From IMG/VR virus record IMGVR_UViG_3300023235_000012, positions 62,001 to 126,000 of that record: a stretch of 64,000 bases of DNA; one strand, 5' to 3'. A program made the position numbers and the translations under genes. The notes beneath the pieces were generated by a model. It saw nothing but the letters and a program-made list of their open reading frames with translations, did not search any database and had not been told where the DNA came from. Numbering within the stretch: position 1 is the first letter of the stretch; every line of letters begins with the position of its first letter. The stretch is from a virus. Shown here one piece after another: positions 57,344 through 64,000 of this stretch.

Positions 57344-58910
57344 ATTTCTGAAGCTCCTTGAAGAATTTATGAACACCCGGCGGGGTCAATTTCTTAAACT
57401 CCTCTTCATTTTCAGATTCTATTGCTTGGAATGTCCTAGTGGCAGAAACATTTTCTGCCGAATCCATATCTCGCTTAACTTCGATGACCTCTACGTTCGG
57501 TGATCTCTTCAATTGATCCTTATAAGCATCTACTCGATCAGATCCAGCAATGACTGCGTTGATCATTCTTTTTGATTTGTTAAGAGCTGTCAAAATATTT
57601 CCAGTGCTGACTTCCATAACATCAACTCCAGGAAAAACTGATTGTACCATCTTTTTTCTCAATTCAAATGGTACTTTAGTATCTTTTCCAGTGACCAATG
57701 CTACCACAACATTATTTGCTACATCTAATCCTTGTTGAATGGCACCAGCGTGTGCTGTTGTCAATACTCTCATTTTTCCAATAAACAGAGCATTCTTATT
57801 TTCCGGCATCGATCTGACCACCAATTCTCGACCAGTCAAATAAACATCGTCTTGGATTTGATGTTGATCTTTTTTTGGATGGTCAGGAAGAATGTCCTCA
57901 TCAGCTTTATAAACTACCGCACTAAATTGTTTAAGTTTTTGGTTTATTGATCCATCTTTAAGTTTTCCAGCTATTTTCTTAGCGAGAGAATTTACTTCTG
58001 CCCAATATTGATTTTCTTGTTCTTCATCATCCGCTTTCCACTTCATCTTCTTCTGCATGCGAACTTCTTTATCATGCTGATCAGTCTGTAGGATCTTGAA
58101 GAAGTTTCCATCATCGCTTAATAAGACTACTCCTTCTTCTTTACCGCCGAATGGGGATTGAACAGATCGGAACATTTCTTTGATAGCCTCAAATGTTTGA
58201 AGCCAATCCTGGAAGTCCATTTGATCCTTATGTTGTTCATAAGCATTTAATAGTTCTTCTGATTCAATTCCTTTTCTAATCTCAGAATGACTATTAAGCT
58301 TTCCTTTGAATATTTGAGGTGGTGTCATCATAGATAGCGCTGCTGCGTATTCATCAACCCGGTCTTGATTGAATCCTTGTGGAGCGGTTCGGATCATCCC
58401 ACCTTCTATCACTGCTTTCGAAGGAGCGTAAGCCAGAAGGACCATTGCATGATATTTTTCATAGTCTCTAGTGGTCGTCGGCTTGTTCATAATAAACTCA
58501 ACGAACATCTCTGTCTCTTCTGGAATCATCTTGAGATTTTTATGATTTTCTTCCAGATGATCATGAACCAAAGCGTATTGGCTAACAGAAGTCGATTTTG
58601 TCTTGATCTTTTCTCGATCAATGGTTTCAAAATCCTCTGGGAACATGATCCGGTTCTTATAAGCTACTACCCAGTTTTTACTGTAGTCATTTGGATCATA
58701 AGGTTGATTGTTTCTCCAAAGTGTTAATTTTACGCCATCGAATTTTTGTGTGACGGTGACGTCTAATGACAATAATTTTTGGATTTTTGCAGGAACAGGA
58801 TTTTTCTTAGAGTCAGCAACTGCCTTGTCGACATTGGTGATACTTATGTCCAACATGTCGCCGCCGGCTTCTCTAAGCTGCAGGCTCTCTGTTAATTCTC
58901 TAATCTTCAT
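57333..58910 (-). CDS. Ligase-like adenylyltransferase fused to an NMNAT-like domain
   Basis: 525 residues, N-terminus MKIRELTESL (L-T-E). Residues about 50-290 look like a nucleic-acid ligase core: motif I QKFDGVK with Lys56, motif IIIa-like EMFVEF, motif IV EEGVVLL, and motif V-like FKILQ. The C-terminal 160 residues are NMNAT-like: FIGKMRVLTTAHAGA replaces the usual HxGH by HxGA, and SATRTF matches the second motif. So one half may ligate or cap RNA while the other is a catalytically altered adenylyltransferase. Central gene of the three-gene cassette. Confidence 0.75.
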   Translation of the reverse strand: MKIRELTESLQLREAGGDMLDISITNVDKAVADSKKNPVPAKIQKLLSLDVTVTQKFDGVKLTLWRNNQPYDPNDYSKNWVVAYKNRIMFPEDFETIDREKIKTKSTSVSQYALVHDHLEENHKNLKMIPEETEMFVEFIMNKPTTTRDYEKYHAMVLLAYAPSKAVIEGGMIRTAPQGFNQDRVDEYAAALSMMTPPQIFKGKLNSHSEIRKGIESEELLNAYEQHKDQMDFQDWLQTFEAIKEMFRSVQSPFGGKEEGVVLLSDDGNFFKILQTDQHDKEVRMQKKMKWKADDEEQENQYWAEVNSLAKKIAGKLKDGSINQKLKQFSAVVYKADEDILPDHPKKDQHQIQDDVYLTGRELVVRSMPENKNALFIGKMRVLTTAHAGAIQQGLDVANNVVVALVTGKDTKVPFELRKKMVQSVFPGVDVMEVSTGNILTALNKSKRMINAVIAGSDRVDAYKDQLKRSPNVEVIEVKRDMDSAENVSATRTFQAIESENEEEFKKLTPPGVHKFFKELQKYVD

Positions 58911-58912
58911 TC

Positions 58913-60439
58913 TTATCCCTTAATTTCGTCTGAATCGGTTCCGGCAGAACGCAGGCGTTGATATGCTTCACCTTCTTTACCATAATAGATAAAGAGGATT
59001 TTTTGAAGAACTTTTTCTGGAAGTTTCGTCTCTGGAAACTTCTGACTGAATCTGTCTAGCGCGGCGACTTTGATGTCTTTGTCAATTTCCCAACGATCTC
59101 TTTCTAGAGCTTGTGCTACTTTATATTTGTTTATTTCATCTGGACTTGAAAGCTGCAAAGCTTCTTCTGGTCGGAATCCCCAGAGTCTGCGAATAAATTC
59201 ATCTCTTAAATCTTTAACAGACTGAGGATCGTCTCGATATTCTTCAACCAAATCCAACAGACCAACAAAAGATCTGAATTGTTTTATCTCCTGAGTAGAT
59301 GGTTGGGATCCAAATAATTTTTCGAACATTTCTACTGGACGATTGATATATCCAGAAGTAGCAGGATCCATTGCTTTGTAGGTCTTTTTGCCACCTACTG
59401 TAAAATGTGACCCATCAGGAAGTTTTTGTGCTTGCATTTTGTTACGTAAGCCATAAAGAACAGAGAAGGTTAATTCGCTGACGTCTTTCCCTTCTGCTGC
59501 TTTTGGAATTTTTGGAATTGATTTTTTGATTTCTTTCTCTAACTCGGTCTTTTTCTTTTTAAGATCCTTCAATTCTTTGCTTATCTCTTTTACCTTACCT
59601 TTAATTTCTGGTTCGGGTTTTATCTTGTTATCAATAACAAATTTCTCTTTTTCTTCAAAGTCAGTCGAAATTTCTTCAAGCTCTTTGGCTAATGCTTCTA
59701 CTTTCTTTGGATCGACAACGGTTGAAGCTGGAGTTAATTCTACCGAGTCTTTCACCTTTCCTAGAACATTAGCAACCGACTGTAATAGGAATTTATGAAA
59801 TACTCCTTTAATACCTGATTCAATATCTGCCCAATCACTTGAGTGACTAAATTTTGCCCATTCACTCGGTTTATTGTCTTCGAATTCACTTGCCTCAAAA
59901 TCAACCTGTCCAAGGACAGTTCCTCTTTCGTCAGTGTAATCAAATACTGCATTGATTTGTTCACCAATAGCAGAGGCTGCTTTCTTATTGTTACCTACAT
60001 AGATCACTTTATCAGTTATGTTTTTTCCTTCAATTCCTTTTAGAAAATCCCAAAGATCGTTAATAACATCTTTTGGTACAGAAACATCAATGTCGCCTAC
60101 CTTAGGCTTGTGTTTAACATAAAGTTTATCTTCTATGTCAGGATCAAAGAAGCTTTCAGATGAGCCGTTGAAAGCATGTCCAGAAGTGATAACTCTGAAG
60201 TCCGCCCAAATTGGTGTACCTGTCTGCTTTTCAAAGGCTTTGTTTAAATTATCAAACGCCGCTACGAAAGCGTCACGGACGTTAGAGCGGCCATGCTTCG
60301 TCAAGTCCATTTTTTGCGCGTATGCTGGCTCACCTTTCCAGAGCATAATATTTCCATCACTATCAATTGCTCTGGAGTTGCCACCTTCAAACATCTTTTC
60401 TTTTTTCGGTTCAATTTTGAAGAGTTCATATAATCGCAT
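58913..60439 (-). CDS. Nucleotidyltransferase-like late protein
   Basis: 508 residues. N-terminus MRLYELFKIE resembles the targeting peptide but lacks an exact (L/I)-x-E. Residues about 60-200 have TSGHAFNGSSES and KVGDIDVSVP with GQVDFEAS, the same type of pol-beta nucleotidyltransferase as in 55967-57343. A coiled coil of charged residues follows (about 265-320), then a helical C-terminal domain. Late-type AATAAATA is 20-30 bases upstream. Function unknown. Confidence 0.65.
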   Translation of the reverse strand: MRLYELFKIEPKKEKMFEGGNSRAIDSDGNIMLWKGEPAYAQKMDLTKHGRSNVRDAFVAAFDNLNKAFEKQTGTPIWADFRVITSGHAFNGSSESFFDPDIEDKLYVKHKPKVGDIDVSVPKDVINDLWDFLKGIEGKNITDKVIYVGNNKKAASAIGEQINAVFDYTDERGTVLGQVDFEASEFEDNKPSEWAKFSHSSDWADIESGIKGVFHKFLLQSVANVLGKVKDSVELTPASTVVDPKKVEALAKELEEISTDFEEKEKFVIDNKIKPEPEIKGKVKEISKELKDLKKKKTELEKEIKKSIPKIPKAAEGKDVSELTFSVLYGLRNKMQAQKLPDGSHFTVGGKKTYKAMDPATSGYINRPVEMFEKLFGSQPSTQEIKQFRSFVGLLDLVEEYRDDPQSVKDLRDEFIRRLWGFRPEEALQLSSPDEINKYKVAQALERDRWEIDKDIKVAALDRFSQKFPETKLPEKVLQKILFIYYGKEGEAYQRLRSAGTDSDEIKG

Positions 60440-60467
60440 TTCAATCCCCCATCCTTTCTTTTATTTA

Positions 60468-61238
60468 TTAGGAATTAAATCCTTCTGTAAAAGAAAGGGC
60501 CGATTTCAATTCTTGTGGTGCCACAATATTAATCACTTGTTTCAGACAAGGATCTTGAAAAAGATTTGGGAGTGCGAGAGTTTGTGCGAATTTCAAAGTT
60601 TCTGCTACGATTTTAGAAAGTTCAGATAATTCTCTGGCTATCGTCTCAGTTATTTCATTAACCGCGTTAGCGATAGCGGCGACCGCTGGTCCGATGACTG
60701 AAGCAATCGCAGCAACAACAGCAGTGATTCCTTCTCCTATTTTTTCAATGATAAGTGCCACTGCATCGAAAACTGTTGTCACTATTGGCTCTAATGCACC
60801 AGTCACTGAACCAAATAATCCACTTATCGCATCACATGGATTTGTCGGCGCTATACCTAAAGTCTCTTGCCTTGTCTTTTCCATTGATGAAAAGCTCATG
60901 TTCTTCACTAAATTGGCGGAACCCATCGATCCTGCTTTTCCAGAATCTGCGCCTTGGATACCAACCATATGAGTCTGTAACGATAACAAACCACCTTGAG
61001 CGTCATCTAATTGTTGAGCAGTGTCACTAAAAAATTCTGGATCTACACCTACGTCAATCAATTCCTGTGGATCATGTAACACGTCATCGGGATTATTCCA
61101 ACTGGCAAAGTAATCTTTTGCTAAAGTTAAGCTCGACATCGAGTCTGCCAACGTTTTCATTCCTATAGGTTGGAAACCTTGAGAATGAAGAACATTGTGA
61201 ATATCAGGAATGTTACTCGGTGATGTAATTGCAACCAT
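60468..61238 (-). CDS. Putative baseplate or virion protein
   Basis: 256 residues. Central small-residue-rich, Ala/Val-rich helical stretch (170-215) like a structural or membrane-interacting segment. Two short Cys-containing motifs (NPCDAISGLFG, QDPCLKQV) frame it. Placed directly downstream of the M15 peptidase and PAAR genes, so probably part of the baseplate hub region. No family recognised with certainty. Confidence 0.55.
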   Translation of the reverse strand: MVAITSPSNIPDIHNVLHSQGFQPIGMKTLADSMSSLTLAKDYFASWNNPDDVLHDPQELIDVGVDPEFFSDTAQQLDDAQGGLLSLQTHMVGIQGADSGKAGSMGSANLVKNMSFSSMEKTRQETLGIAPTNPCDAISGLFGSVTGALEPIVTTVFDAVALIIEKIGEGITAVVAAIASVIGPAVAAIANAVNEITETIARELSELSKIVAETLKFAQTLALPNLFQDPCLKQVINIVAPQELKSALSFTEGFNS

Positions 61239-61246
61239 TTTCTACC

Positions 61247-61969
61247 TCAGGCATAATGTAATGTAAGACCGCCACTATAATCGTTATTGATCATCGTCAA
61301 GACTTGTCTTCGTTGTGATCCGCTAGCTCCGTTGAAACTGACATGAAGCCAGATGTTATTTCCGTGTTCAAGAATAAACTGATCAAACAGGAGGTTATCT
61401 CGACAAAAATTTGCTCTTCTCAAATATTCTTGATTTGAGATCCCAGGCCATTGAACGTCCGCTGCCATTCCTCTTTCATGTTGACTTTTACCACCTGTTC
61501 CAGTTCTGAATCCAGAGTTAATCCTGAATCCTGGAAAAGCAGACCACAATGGCTCTAAGCAATTTTCACATAAAGACTTTAGATTACATATCATTTCAAG
61601 ATCGGTGAAACCATGCTGTGCTTGAATTGAATGAGAGAAGAATGCCCCAAGTGATAGATCTCTGACAGTGAAATTTCGAGATAACGAAAAACTATAATCA
61701 ACTTCCGTAAAATCACCACAAGAAGTAATCTCTGGTGAGATTGAAGATGTAGGCTCAGTTAGATCCGTCGGGCCAGAACTCGTAGTTGGTGGGTTATTCA
61801 ATGGATACGATTCAGGAATCTGGTCTTTGGTAACCTCTTCATCAAATGGTGCTTCTCTTCCTGCGACGGAAATCAGCTTTGCTGCTGCTTGTGGAGAGTA
61901 ACTATTGATAACTCCTACTGGAATATTTCCAGTATATGATGTCGATGAACAAGATGGATTGATTGACAT
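61247..61969 (-). CDS. M15-type peptidase domain protein (tail-associated)
   Basis: 240 residues from the ATG at 61969, one base after the PAAR stop. The longer frame to 62023 reads through the PAAR gene. The C-terminal 110 residues contain SQHERGMAADVQ (zinc His and Asp) and WLHVSF (last His), typical of the D-Ala-D-Ala carboxypeptidase (M15) fold. In this neighbourhood it may digest peptidoglycan cross-bridges during DNA entry. N-terminal 120 residues are low-complexity, Ser/Thr-rich, perhaps a linker. Confidence 0.8.
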   Translation of the reverse strand: MSINPSCSSTSYTGNIPVGVINSYSPQAAAKLISVAGREAPFDEEVTKDQIPESYPLNNPPTTSSGPTDLTEPTSSISPEITSCGDFTEVDYSFSLSRNFTVRDLSLGAFFSHSIQAQHGFTDLEMICNLKSLCENCLEPLWSAFPGFRINSGFRTGTGGKSQHERGMAADVQWPGISNQEYLRRANFCRDNLLFDQFILEHGNNIWLHVSFNGASGSQRRQVLTMINNDYSGGLTLHYA

Positions 61970-61970
61970 T

Positions 61971-62255
61971 TTACCCCGCGAAGACGTTTCCTGATCCTGT
62001 TGCGCAGAATGACCCGCATGCAATAGGATCGCCTATTCTAGCTAATTGAAGACCGTTTACCATAACGATAGGCGATCCTGCCGCCAGATTTGAGTCATGA
62101 CACGGAGGTGGACAGCAATGGGTCACCCAGTGATCTCCTAGTCGGTGTGCTGGGATTCCATTGACAAAAACATTCGAAGATCCTTGGTCGTTTGGGCGTG
62201 GTGGCCAACAATCGTGGCCGCTGCAAATATCTCCTAGTCTGACTACTGCTGGAAT
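61971..62255 (-). CDS. PAAR spike-tip protein, ATT start
   Basis: 94 residues. The PAAR signatures are clear: RLGDICSGHD, NVFVNGIPAHRLGD, WVTHCC and the C-terminal ARIGDPIACGS. PAAR proteins cap the baseplate spike. No ATG, GTG or TTG lies before the first conserved residues; AAGGAGG ends 6 bases before an ATT at 62255, giving M-P-A-V-V, which is just where PAAR proteins begin. Upstream in this frame are only ATA, TAT, CTA, TTA, AGG, AGG, TGT, ATC down to a TAA. So the start is ATT (or ATC). Confidence 0.9.
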   Translation of the reverse strand: MPAVVRLGDICSGHDCWPPRPNDQGSSNVFVNGIPAHRLGDHWVTHCCPPPCHDSNLAAGSPIVMVNGLQLARIGDPIACGSFCATGSGNVFAG

Positions 62256-62302
62256 GATACACCTCCTTAATAGATATATTTATTATTCCAGCATAGAGGA
62301 TA

Positions 62303-62860
62303 TTAGTAGAAAAGAGCTTTTGGCTTTGCTCTGCCCCAGAACTCATCTTCTGTTTTTTCAAATTCCCACCAATTTGGAAGCCTCTTCATTTTTAATGGAA
62401 TTCGCCTTGGAGTGCCGTCAATATTGAATGGGATTTCGATATTTGAAGTCAAGGCGACTTTCTGGTGTTCCTTTTCAGGAATATAAAAGAAATAGTTTTC
62501 TCTAGTCATTGGCTCTAATACCAAAGATACAATATCACCTTCTTTTCGGTGACTTCCGGCTTTACTTCGCGGTTCGATGTTTACACCGTAAGACTTCCCA
62601 TAAGAATTAAATCTTGGTGTTCTAAGTTTTGCTTCTATTTTTCTACCAGTCTTCCGACAGATCAGATCATGTGTTGGTGCTTTGACCATTTCCAGATCAT
62701 GAATTTTGGAATAGATGTATTCAAATAATGTTGACGTGTCAACTAATCCGCGCGACGTAAACTTTTTGAGAGATTCCACCTCATACGGAGAAAATATTTC
62801 TGATAGGTAAGAGATAAGGTACGCTACTTGATTAATTTCGATTGTTGTGTGTTGTCCCAT
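62303..62860 (-). CDS. Hypothetical protein, possibly nuclease-like
   Basis: 185 residues from the ATG at 62860; a longer frame to 62923 reads through the 8-bp repeats. A stretch HDLICRKTGRKIEAKLRTP resembles the strand-E-x-K element of PD-(D/E)xK folds, but the rest is unclear. Weak ribosome binding site. No firm function. Confidence 0.5.
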   Translation of the reverse strand: MGQHTTIEINQVAYLISYLSEIFSPYEVESLKKFTSRGLVDTSTLFEYIYSKIHDLEMVKAPTHDLICRKTGRKIEAKLRTPRFNSYGKSYGVNIEPRSKAGSHRKEGDIVSLVLEPMTRENYFFYIPEKEHQKVALTSNIEIPFNIDGTPRRIPLKMKRLPNWWEFEKTEDEFWGRAKPKALFY

Positions 62861-62874
62861 TTTTACATTTCTTT

Positions 62875-62898
62875 CTTTGTTTCTTTGTTTCTTTGTTT
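62875..62898 (-). repeat. Three tandem copies of an 8-bp unit
   Basis: CTTTGTTT (plus strand) repeated three times, flanked by partial copies. It lies in the leader of the gene at 62303-62860 and gives an A-rich mRNA leader (AAACAAAG units). Confidence 0.8.
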
Positions 62899-62947
62899 GT
62901 CTGTTGAATTTAATATACAACAACCAGAAAAGAAATCAAAAAGAAAA

Positions 62948-63206
62948 TTAAAAGAATTTTGAAAGATCAACCACATAGAGACCAACCACATCAGCCTTTT
63001 CAATTCTTCAACAGCTAGTTCTTTGGATGGGGAGGATCTCCATCAATATTGATATGACAGTCAGAAGTTGCTACTAATCGAAAAACACCAGAGCTATCAA
63101 CTCCAGCACTAGCTGTAGTAGTTGCACCAATTGCTACGATCATTGTTGTTCCTGGTGTTAGAACACTGATTGGGACTAATCTATCATCTCTTGGAAATTC
63201 AGCCAT
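62948..63206 (-). pseudogene. Small virion-type protein gene with two frameshifts
   Basis: The frame from the ATG at 63206 (AGGAG site, late-type CATAAATA upstream) codes 63 residues (VRL-like FRLVATSDCHINIDGDPP) and stops at 63015. Just beyond, the other frames encode PSKELAVEELK, then ADVVGLYVVDLSKFF to a TAA at 62948. This tail closely matches the C-terminus of the next gene (PSKELSVNQLKK ... GLYVKDLLKF). Adding one C to the C4 run near 63028 and one A to the A4 run near 63000 restores one long frame. Decay or sequence error. Confidence 0.6.
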
Positions 63207-63274
63207 AATAACTCCTTTTGTCTTTGTTCATACTATTTATGGATTTCACCATAGACTCAAAGACTCGAAGATCG

Positions 63275-63544
63275 TCAGATAAATTTCAAAAGGTCTTTCA
63301 CATACAAACCAATGACACCAATTTTTTTAAGCTGATTTACTGATAATTCTTTAGATGGCATTGGTTCACCAACTATAAACCGACGACGCCATTTAATGTG
63401 TTTGTTAAGAGCTTGTTCAGGGGATTCACCTGCATTAGGTTGTACCATTTCCAGGGTTGGATCTGATACATCATTACAAACCCAACGTAGGTTCTTATCG
63501 GTCTTGTTTATTCTAGCTTGAGCTCTGCGCTGTTGTCTGTTCAT
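63275..63544 (-). CDS. Small hypothetical protein sharing its C-terminal tail with the previous gene
   Basis: 89 residues, basic N-terminus (NRQQRRAQARINK), tail MPSKELSVNQLKKIGVIGLY. Unrecognised. The tail is paralogous to the out-of-frame end of the 62948-63206 gene, so the two genes share a C-terminal module. Confidence 0.6.
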   Translation of the reverse strand: MNRQQRRAQARINKTDKNLRWVCNDVSDPTLEMVQPNAGESPEQALNKHIKWRRRFIVGEPMPSKELSVNQLKKIGVIGLYVKDLLKFI

Positions 63545-63563
63545 TATTTCTATCCATTTTCGC

Positions 63564-63591
63564 TTGACATTTTATCTTTTTATGTTATACT
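63564..63591 (+). promoter_or_regulatory. sigma70-like promoter on the plus strand
   Basis: TTGACA (63564-63569), 16-base spacer, TATACT (63586-63591). The only strong early-type promoter seen on the plus strand; it reads into the 36-residue ORF. Confidence 0.75.
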
Positions 63592-63616
63592 ACACTTAAC
63601 AGTAAGGAGTAAGTAA

Positions 63617-63727
63617 ATGTTTGTTTTGATCGGTGAAGGTTACAATGTTGTTCAAAAAAGAATTGGTGATTCTTTTGAAAACGTATCTTTTCTTCTGTGC
63701 GGCGGATATTTTAGCAATCACTTCTAG
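63617..63727 (+). CDS. 36-residue plus-strand ORF
   Basis: Starts behind AAGGAG, 26 bases after the promoter, and ends at TAG (63727). Contains RIGDSFENVSF and a Cys-Gly-Gly. Unrecognised. It is convergent with the endonuclease-like gene (63742 onward). A near-consensus promoter and binding site for so short a gene suggest high expression. Confidence 0.6.
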   Translation: MFVLIGEGYNVVQKRIGDSFENVSFLLCGGYFSNHF

Positions 63728-63741
63728 AGTGTTCTTCTTGT

Positions 63742-64000
63742 TTACTGTTTCCAGAGCCATTTTTTCTTTCCACAATCATATATCCTATGATAACCTAATT
63801 TAACCATCATCTCTTTCTCAGTTCCCTCATCAATTCCAAACTTTTTCTTGATCTCTTTTTTCGAAAAGCGCATTGGATGAAACCGATCTAGGAAATTAGG
63901 AGAAACATAATAATGTCCAAAATCACTTTCAGACTGTAATTTAAATCCTAATTTTTCATACATTTCACCAGAGAACCATCGATTATCTGAATATGAAACT
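63742..64000 (-). CDS. C-terminal part of a putative homing endonuclease, cut by the window edge
   Basis: The frame is open through the right edge (residues SYSDNRWFSGEMYEKLGF at the start). The ending GYHRIYDCGKKKWLW is a hallmark of the C-terminal domain of many phage GIY-YIG or HNH homing endonucleases, where YSDNRW and RIxDCGNxKW recur. N-terminal catalytic domain not visible. Confidence 0.65.
   Translation of the reverse strand, partial: VSYSDNRWFSGEMYEKLGFKLQSESDFGHYYVSPNFLDRFHPMRFSKKEIKKKFGIDEGTEKEMMVKLGYHRIYDCGKKKWLWKQ

Noticed and set aside
1-64000. tRNA or rRNA genes.
   Set aside because: No cloverleaf-like segment with T-loop and CCA-type end was noticed in the intergenic gaps; all gaps are short. 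A tRNA search program on the sequence would settle it.

Overview
The window is part of the genome of a large, strictly lytic, T4-superfamily myovirus (double-stranded DNA, AT-rich). The T4-type core is recognisable throughout: DNA polymerase gp43, sliding clamp gp45, single-strand binding protein gp32, UvsX/UvsY/UvsW recombination proteins, both type II topoisomerase subunits, a 5'-3' exonuclease and the large terminase gp17. Short TATAAATA-like late promoters and strong TTGACa/t-N16/17-TATAAT early promoters are both present. The host is not given by the sequence, but a phage copy of Usg, a family I associate with alphaproteobacteria, points to an alphaproteobacterial host (inference). Almost every gene is on the minus strand. 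The only clear plus-strand genes are the terminase (24245-25882), a late gene (54362-55411) and a tiny promoter-driven ORF (63617-63727).

Layout. 0-5 kb: a ClpP-like protease, a UvsW helicase whose Walker A loop is interrupted by an apparently split intein, and an AAA ATPase. 5-9.3 kb: a complete Preiss-Handler route from nicotinamide to NAD (PncA, PncB, an NMN/NaMN adenylyltransferase, NadE) plus a Nudix hydrolase. 9.6-14.4 kb: the SpoVR, YeaH and PrkA trio that bacteria carry as a stress-response unit. 14.4-18.7 kb: an exonuclease, a ClpS N-degron adaptor coupled to an HExxH protein, an Acb1-like 2H phosphoesterase (candidate anti-CBASS), a PP2A-like phosphatase and several very small genes. 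18.7-26 kb: uvsY, uvsX, gene 32, usg, a large late gene and the terminase. 26-34 kb: nucleotide metabolism, QueE, and many small accessory genes, several of them broken. 34-37 kb: five tandem paralogues built from 23-residue MORN-like repeats. 37-43.5 kb: FolE, QueC and a DpdA-type transglycosylase (7-deazaguanine DNA modification), with a myo-inositol-1-phosphate synthase. 43.5-53.5 kb: clamp, polymerase, macro domain, topoisomerase, and a VWA pair. 54-64 kb: late genes, with a holin, a cassette of nucleotidyltransferase-type proteins, and a baseplate/spike group (PAAR, M15 peptidase).

The most interesting signals are these. (1) Several genes, including uvsX and the PAAR spike tip, have no ATG/GTG/TTG start and can only begin at ATC or ATT behind very strong Shine-Dalgarno sequences. 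(2) There is a candidate split intein inside the UvsW P-loop. (3) Five proteins share an N-terminal peptide that resembles the T4 capsid-targeting sequence with its (L/I)-x-E cleavage site. They include the Acb1-like protein and a ligase/adenylyltransferase fusion, so a set of enzymes may be packaged and injected. (4) Late promoters sit exactly five bases before the ATG of terL and the holin gene, implying leaderless late mRNAs. (5) Several small accessory genes carry frameshifts or a stop codon, often at homopolymer runs, whereas the core genes are intact.

Seen together, the NAD synthesis operon, macro and Nudix proteins, Acb1-like enzyme, modified-DNA genes and ClpS/ClpP look like a layered counter-defence and host-takeover toolkit; this functional reading is inference.
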